Made by a program: the position numbers and the translations under genes. The notes under the pieces were generated by a model, which saw only the letters and a list, made by a program, of their open reading frames with translations, did not search any database and had not been told where the DNA came from. A stretch of DNA of 64,000 bases, from NCBI GenBank assembly GCA_002722255.1, contig PBLD01000009.1:98947-162946 (forward strand), written 5' to 3'. Origin of the DNA: Winogradskyella sp. (GTDB taxonomy: Bacteria; Bacteroidota; Bacteroidia; Flavobacteriales; Flavobacteriaceae). This document shows positions 60,163-64,000 of the stretch, in pieces (the stretch's first letter is position 1; every line of letters begins with the position of its first letter).

Positions 60163-60227
60163 AGATTCTGAAACAACACTTCGACTTCGCTCAGTGAACA
60201 ACGCTTAGTGTGATGATTCAGAATAAC
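60163..60227. repeat. Nested palindromic repeat (copy f)
   Basis: AGATTCTGAAACAA, then CACTTCGACTTCGCTCAGTG and a duplicated tail (AACAACGCTTAGTGTGATGA), then TTCAGAATAAC. The interrupting TCGA-type unit starts at the same site as in copy e (29305-29404). Confidence 0.75.
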
Positions 60228-60235
60228 AAGTTGAA

Positions 60236-61864
60236 TTACACCAGCATTGTTACCGGATTTTCTATATATCCTTTTAATGTTTGAAGGAATTGTGCGCCAG
60301 TAGCACCATCTACGGTTCTATGATCACATGCCATAGTTAACTTCATCGTGTTACCTGGTACAACTTGTCCGTTTTTAACAACTGGTTTTGAAACAATTGA
60401 TCCAACAGATAATATTGCTGAGTTTGGCTGGTTGATAATAGATGTAAAACTCTCAATACCAAACATACCTAAGTTAGAAATCGTAAAGGTACTGCCTTCC
60501 ATCTCATCTAAAGTCAGCTTCCTATTTCTTGCTTTACCAGCATACTCTTTTACCGCAGCACCTATTTGAGTTAGACTTTGCTCGTTAGCAAATTTTACAA
60601 CAGGTACCACCAAACCGTCTGGCACTGCTACAGCCACACCAATATGTACATGGTTGTTTAACTTCATTCTATCGTCAAACCATTGAGAATTTACTTGTGG
60701 ATGCTGCTTTAATGCTAACGCACAAGCTTTTACAATCATATCATTATAAGATATTTTTGTATCTGGTAACGAATTGTACTGAGCTCTAAACGCAATTGCA
60801 TTTTCCATATCAAACTCCACATTTAAATAGTAATGTGGTGCCGTAAACTTAGACTTCGCTAAATTCTTAGCAATCGCTTTACGCATGTTAGAGTTTGGTA
60901 CTTCATCAAAATCTTCTGTACCAGTCGGTACAAATTTACCCACAGAAGCCGAAGCTTGTGATGGTGTAAAGTTCTCAATATCTCTTTTTACAATTCTACC
61001 ATTTTCACCTGACCCTTTTACCTGAGAAAGATTAATACCTTTTTCTTCAGCCATTTTCTTAGCTAAAGGTGAAGCAAAAATTCTTCCTCCAGATGAAGAA
61101 ACATCAGCTGTTGATGCACTAGCTGTTGTAGATTTTTCTTCTGCTTTCTTAGGTTCTTCTTTCTTTTCTTCTTTAGGTGCAGCTTTCGTTTCGGTCTTAG
61201 GCTCTGATTTAGATTCTGAACCACCAACTTTAAAGTTTTTTGCCACACCAGACACATCTGTACCAGCAGGACCAATAATAGCTAATAAAGCATCTACTTT
61301 TGCAGATTCACCTTCTTCTAAACCAATATGTAAAAGGGTTCCTGATTGAAAAGATTCAAACTCCATAGTAGCTTTATCAGTTTCAATTTCAGCAAGGATA
61401 TCACCTTCTTCTACCTCATCACCAACTTTCTTTAACCATGTTGCCACGGTTCCTTCTTCCATTGTATCACTTAAACGAGGCATCGTTACAACAGTAACGC
61501 CTTCCGGCAATTCTTCTGAACTTTCAGCTTCTTCTGTGTCTTCTTTTTTATCTTCAGTGTTTTCTTCAGACTTGGTTTCTTCTTTGGCTGAAGAACTTCC
61601 ATTTAATAAATCCGAAATATCTTCTCCTTCTTCACCAATAATAGCTAAAAGCGAATCTACTTTAGCCGTTTCACCTTCTTGAATACCGATATGAAGCAAT
61701 GTTCCTTCATTAAAAGACTCAAACTCCATTGTAGCCTTATCGGTTTCAATTTCAGCTAAAATATCTCCTTCTTCAACCTTGTCGCCAACTTGCTTTAACC
61801 AAGTTGCAACTGTTCCTTCTTCCATTGTATCGCTTAAACGCGGCATATTTATTACTTCTGCCAT
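60236..61864 (-). CDS. pdhC: Pyruvate dehydrogenase complex dihydrolipoyl acetyltransferase (E2)
   Basis: 542 residues. Two near-identical lipoyl domains carry ETDKATMEFES with Lys43 and Lys164 as the lipoylated residues. Acidic and Lys/Glu-rich linkers follow, then a peripheral-subunit-binding domain near 265-302 (ASPLAKKMAEEKGI) and the catalytic domain ending in DHRTVDGATGAQF with the active His. It accepts acetyl from E1 and forms acetyl-CoA. The start lies 3 bp after the pdhA stop. Confidence 0.95.
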   Translation of the reverse strand: MAEVINMPRLSDTMEEGTVATWLKQVGDKVEEGDILAEIETDKATMEFESFNEGTLLHIGIQEGETAKVDSLLAIIGEEGEDISDLLNGSSSAKEETKSEENTEDKKEDTEEAESSEELPEGVTVVTMPRLSDTMEEGTVATWLKKVGDEVEEGDILAEIETDKATMEFESFQSGTLLHIGLEEGESAKVDALLAIIGPAGTDVSGVAKNFKVGGSESKSEPKTETKAAPKEEKKEEPKKAEEKSTTASASTADVSSSGGRIFASPLAKKMAEEKGINLSQVKGSGENGRIVKRDIENFTPSQASASVGKFVPTGTEDFDEVPNSNMRKAIAKNLAKSKFTAPHYYLNVEFDMENAIAFRAQYNSLPDTKISYNDMIVKACALALKQHPQVNSQWFDDRMKLNNHVHIGVAVAVPDGLVVPVVKFANEQSLTQIGAAVKEYAGKARNRKLTLDEMEGSTFTISNLGMFGIESFTSIINQPNSAILSVGSIVSKPVVKNGQVVPGNTMKLTMACDHRTVDGATGAQFLQTLKGYIENPVTMLV

Positions 61865-61867
61865 AGC

Positions 61868-62866
61868 TTATAATTTGTGTTGAATAAATGGGTAATCTTC
61901 TTGTTCGTACACTGCGTCGTACATTACATTTTTATCTGGATATGGAGATTCTTCAGCGAATTTCTCACACTCAGACACTAGACTTTTTACACGCTTATCA
62001 ATTACCTTAATCTCTTCTTCTGTAGCGTATTTTTCTTCTAGTATAATGTCTTTTACCTGAGTAATAGGATCTATCTTTTTATACTCTTCGACTTCATCTT
62101 TTGTTCTGTAGTGCTGAGCATCAGACATTGAGTGTCCTCTATATCTATATGTTTTTACTTCTAAGAATGAAGGTCCGCCTCCTTTTCTTGCGCGTTGAAT
62201 TGCTTCATCAAAAGCTTCGGCCACTTTAATAGGATTCATTCCGTCTACTGGACCTGATGGCATTTCATAACCTAGACCCAGCTTCCAAATGTCTGTATGG
62301 TTTGCTGTGCGTTCTACAGAAGTTCCCATGGCATAACCATTGTTTTCACAAACGAATACTACCGGTAAATTCCATAACATTGCTAGGTTGAATGTTTCGT
62401 GCAAAGATCCTTGTCTTGCAGCACCATCACCAAAACAACAAATAGTCACAGCATCACTACCATGATATTTATCTCCAAAAGCAATACCAGCTCCTAATGG
62501 AATTTGGCCACCAACAATACCATGACCTCCATAAAAACGGTGTTCTTTAGAGAAAATATGCATAGAACCACCTAAACCTTGTGATGTTCCTGTAGCTTTA
62601 CCATACAATTCAGCCATAACACGTTTTGGATCTACTCCCATTCCTATTGGCTGAACATGATTACGATAAGCAGTAATCATTTTGTCTTTAGTTAAATCCA
62701 TTGCATGAAGTGCTCCTGCTAATACAGCCTCTTGACCATTGTATAAGTGAAGAAATCCTCTTACTTTTTGTTGAATATATACTGCGGCAAGTTTATCCTC
62801 AAACTTTCGCCAAAATAACATATCCTCGTACCATTTAAGGTAAACTTCTTTGGTGATTTTTTGCAT
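61868..62866 (-). CDS. pdhA: Pyruvate dehydrogenase E1 component, alpha subunit
   Basis: 332 residues from the ATG at 62866 (MQKITKEVYLKWYEDMLFWR); the upstream ATG at 62908 adds an unconserved stretch covering the promoter. The thiamine-diphosphate motif is GDGAARQGSLHETFN followed by ENNGYAMGT, and RYRGHSMSD is the phosphorylation-loop-like motif. The E1-beta gene is not in the window, so it is encoded elsewhere. pdhC follows after 3 bp. Confidence 0.95.
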   Translation of the reverse strand: MQKITKEVYLKWYEDMLFWRKFEDKLAAVYIQQKVRGFLHLYNGQEAVLAGALHAMDLTKDKMITAYRNHVQPIGMGVDPKRVMAELYGKATGTSQGLGGSMHIFSKEHRFYGGHGIVGGQIPLGAGIAFGDKYHGSDAVTICCFGDGAARQGSLHETFNLAMLWNLPVVFVCENNGYAMGTSVERTANHTDIWKLGLGYEMPSGPVDGMNPIKVAEAFDEAIQRARKGGGPSFLEVKTYRYRGHSMSDAQHYRTKDEVEEYKKIDPITQVKDIILEEKYATEEEIKVIDKRVKSLVSECEKFAEESPYPDKNVMYDAVYEQEDYPFIQHKL

Positions 62867-62896
62867 TTTTTGATTCGTTCTATTTAATCCGAATAA

Positions 62897-62904
62897 CAAA
62901 AATA
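62897..62904 (-). promoter_or_regulatory. -7 promoter box TATTTTTG for pdhA-pdhC
   Basis: Exact TAnnTTTG on the minus strand, 30 bp upstream of the ATG at 62866, which supports that start. Confidence 0.5.
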
Positions 62905-62958
62905 ACATATTAGTTAGTAACCAAAAAACTGAAAATTGTAAAATTTGTTACGAAATCG

Positions 62959-63441
62959 TTATAGGAAACCTCTATCGAATGCAAGAGGTAATAAATTTGA
63001 CAGCGAGTTAGATTTTATAACCTTCCCTGTAGCACCCATAAAGTAAATTTCTATTGGCTGCTCTTGTTTAATCTCATATTCTGAAATAGCCTGTCTACAG
63101 GCTCCACATGGTGGAATTGGAGAATCTGTAATTTGATTTTGAGATGATGCCGTTATTGCCATTTTTAAAATCTTAGAAGCAGGGTGCTTTGCACCAGCAA
63201 AATAAATAGCTGTACGCTCTGCACACAAGCCTGAAGGATAAGAAGCATTCTCTTGATTACTTCCTATTATCACTTCATTATTATCTAAAAGGATTGCAGC
63301 ACCAACTTTAAATTTTGAGTATGGCGCATATGCTTTTTCTCTAGTTTCAATAGCAGATTGCATTAATTGCTGAATATCATCTGGAAGTTCACTCAAGTCT
63401 TCGTAAACAGTAAACATTGATTCAATCTTAACTTCCTTCAT
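62959..63441 (-). CDS. cdd: Cytidine deaminase
   Basis: 160 residues from the ATG at 63441; a TTG two codons upstream (63447) would overlap the hairpin. Zinc-binding motifs are CAERTAIY and PPCGACRQAI. The core KFKVGAAILL is typical of CDA. It deaminates cytidine or deoxycytidine to uridine in pyrimidine salvage. It lies between porV and pdhA, the conserved order in this family. A 21-bp-stem hairpin lies immediately upstream. Confidence 0.94.
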   Translation of the reverse strand: MKEVKIESMFTVYEDLSELPDDIQQLMQSAIETREKAYAPYSKFKVGAAILLDNNEVIIGSNQENASYPSGLCAERTAIYFAGAKHPASKILKMAITASSQNQITDSPIPPCGACRQAISEYEIKQEQPIEIYFMGATGKVIKSNSLSNLLPLAFDRGFL

Positions 63442-63443
63442 AC

Positions 63444-63493
63444 TCAAAAACTATTGTTTCAAAAACTATTGCTTTTGAAACAATAGTTTTTGA
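63444..63493. terminator. Long hairpin between porV and cdd
   Basis: Arms TC plus AAAAACTATTGTTTCAAAA (63444-63464) and TTTTGAAACAATAGTTTTT plus GA (63473-63493) pair over 21 bp around an 8-base loop. The T-rich end on the minus strand would allow termination after porV. The arm ends 2 bp from the cdd ATG. Confidence 0.65.
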
Positions 63494-63514
63494 AAATCTT
63501 TTTATTTATATATT

Positions 63515-64000
63515 CTAATATTCGTCATACTCACCAGCACCAAAATTAAATGTCAGTGAAAAACGTAATGTATTTTCTAACGGACTCTGAATCCTTGATG
63601 CTGAAAACAAATATGATAAATCGATATTTATTGTAGTGTATTTAAAACCTGCACCTAATGCAAAAAACTTACGAGCACCCTTATCTTCTGCTTCATTAAA
63701 ATAACCTGCTCTTAAGGCAAAATTTTCTTGATACGTATACTCAGCACCTAATGCCCAAGTAAACTCTCTAAGCTCTTCACTAAAACCACCTGGTGCATCA
63801 CCAAAGGATTGAAAAACTCCATTTAAGAAACTAACATCATTATCTTGTCCTTCAATTATAACATCCTCTTGTGATGCTGCTTCTTGCTCTTCAGTTTGAA
63901 AATCGCCATCAGCCTCATTAAAAATACCGTCGCCATTTGCATCTGTAAAAACTATTCTATCACCTAATTTTGGTGGTGTTGGCACTAATAATTTAGAAAC
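63515..64000 (-). CDS. porV: Type IX secretion outer-membrane protein PorV, C-terminal part
   Basis: The frame is open to the right edge (reading into VSKLLV before the GTG at 63985), so the gene is truncated. About 161 residues are visible. WALGAEYTYQENFALRAGYF is followed by GARKFFALGAGFKYTTINID and a last strand LRFSLTFNFG, typical of PorV (LptO), a beta-barrel of the type IX secretion attachment complex. An acidic insertion (EQEAASQEDVIIEG) precedes these. Gene order porV-cdd-pdhA-pdhC is the standard Flavobacteriaceae arrangement. Confidence 0.88.
   Translation of the reverse strand, partial: VSKLLVPTPPKLGDRIVFTDANGDGIFNEADGDFQTEEQEAASQEDVIIEGQDNDVSFLNGVFQSFGDAPGGFSEELREFTWALGAEYTYQENFALRAGYFNEAEDKGARKFFALGAGFKYTTINIDLSYLFSASRIQSPLENTLRFSLTFNFGAGEYDEY

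Noticed and set aside
1..64000. CRISPR arrays, tRNA and rRNA genes, transposases, phage genes
   Set aside because: None was seen on reading both strands; spaced identical repeats, cloverleaf sequences and related coding motifs are absent.

Overview
The window comes from a chromosome of a marine-type member of the Flavobacteriaceae (Bacteroidota). The evidence is AT-rich DNA, Bacteroidota promoter boxes (TAnnTTTG) in front of many genes, a type IX secretion gene (porV) beside cytidine deaminase and pyruvate dehydrogenase genes, SusC-type sequence signatures, many short lipoproteins, and the intergenic palindromic repeats typical of this family. The genus cannot be fixed from the sequence alone. 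No rRNA, tRNA, CRISPR array, transposase, integrase or phage gene was seen. Both end genes are cut by the window edge (rarA on the left, porV on the right).

Layout. 0-8 kb: end of rarA; a minus-strand block of a secreted protein, a YjjG-like HAD phosphatase, a deacetylase-fold protein and RadC; then DUF1569, PaiB-like, a lipoprotein and a long PLP enzyme. 8-11.4 kb: a small accessory stretch (SIR2-like protein, membrane protein, lipoprotein) whose spacers carry a degenerate 50-bp direct repeat. 11.4-20 kb: MscS channel, Mpl ligase, then a TetR-ABC-HlyD-TolC export operon and a TPR protein. 20.3-26.7 kb: a 2153-residue thioester alpha-2-macroglobulin. 27-33.4 kb: SDR, DUF4136, ion channel, obgE, a fused HPRT-adenylate kinase gene, purK-purE. 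33.6-39.2 kb: M3 peptidase, a LAS-type peptidase candidate, and a MarR/GbsR-like regulator with a membrane protein, a desaturase and a methyltransferase. 39.2-46.5 kb: ECF sigma factor with a small partner, a UbiA-like protein, gcvP, and a KAS III-methyltransferase-glycosyltransferase group. 46.5-60 kb: nuclease, phosphatase, MlaEF-like transporter, DUF389, manC, SprT-like, a vWA lipoprotein, two unknown genes, cbpA-cbpM, SDR, M28 peptidase. 60-64 kb: pdhC, pdhA, cdd, porV.

How the genes work together. Most of the window is core metabolism and cell-envelope maintenance. The clearest candidate for an undescribed unit is 36.4-39.2 kb. A regulator gene and the operon next to it (small membrane protein, desaturase, SAM methyltransferase) each carry the same inverted repeat, AACTTTCA-N8-TGAAAGTT, upstream. 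This suggests a self-regulated lipid-modification module. A second candidate is the export operon, whose ABC subunit keeps Walker A but has lost the Q-loop, signature, Walker B order and H-loop residues. Repeats are a third theme: palindromic intergenic elements are nested inside each other and appear as in-frame additions inside the macroglobulin and manC genes.
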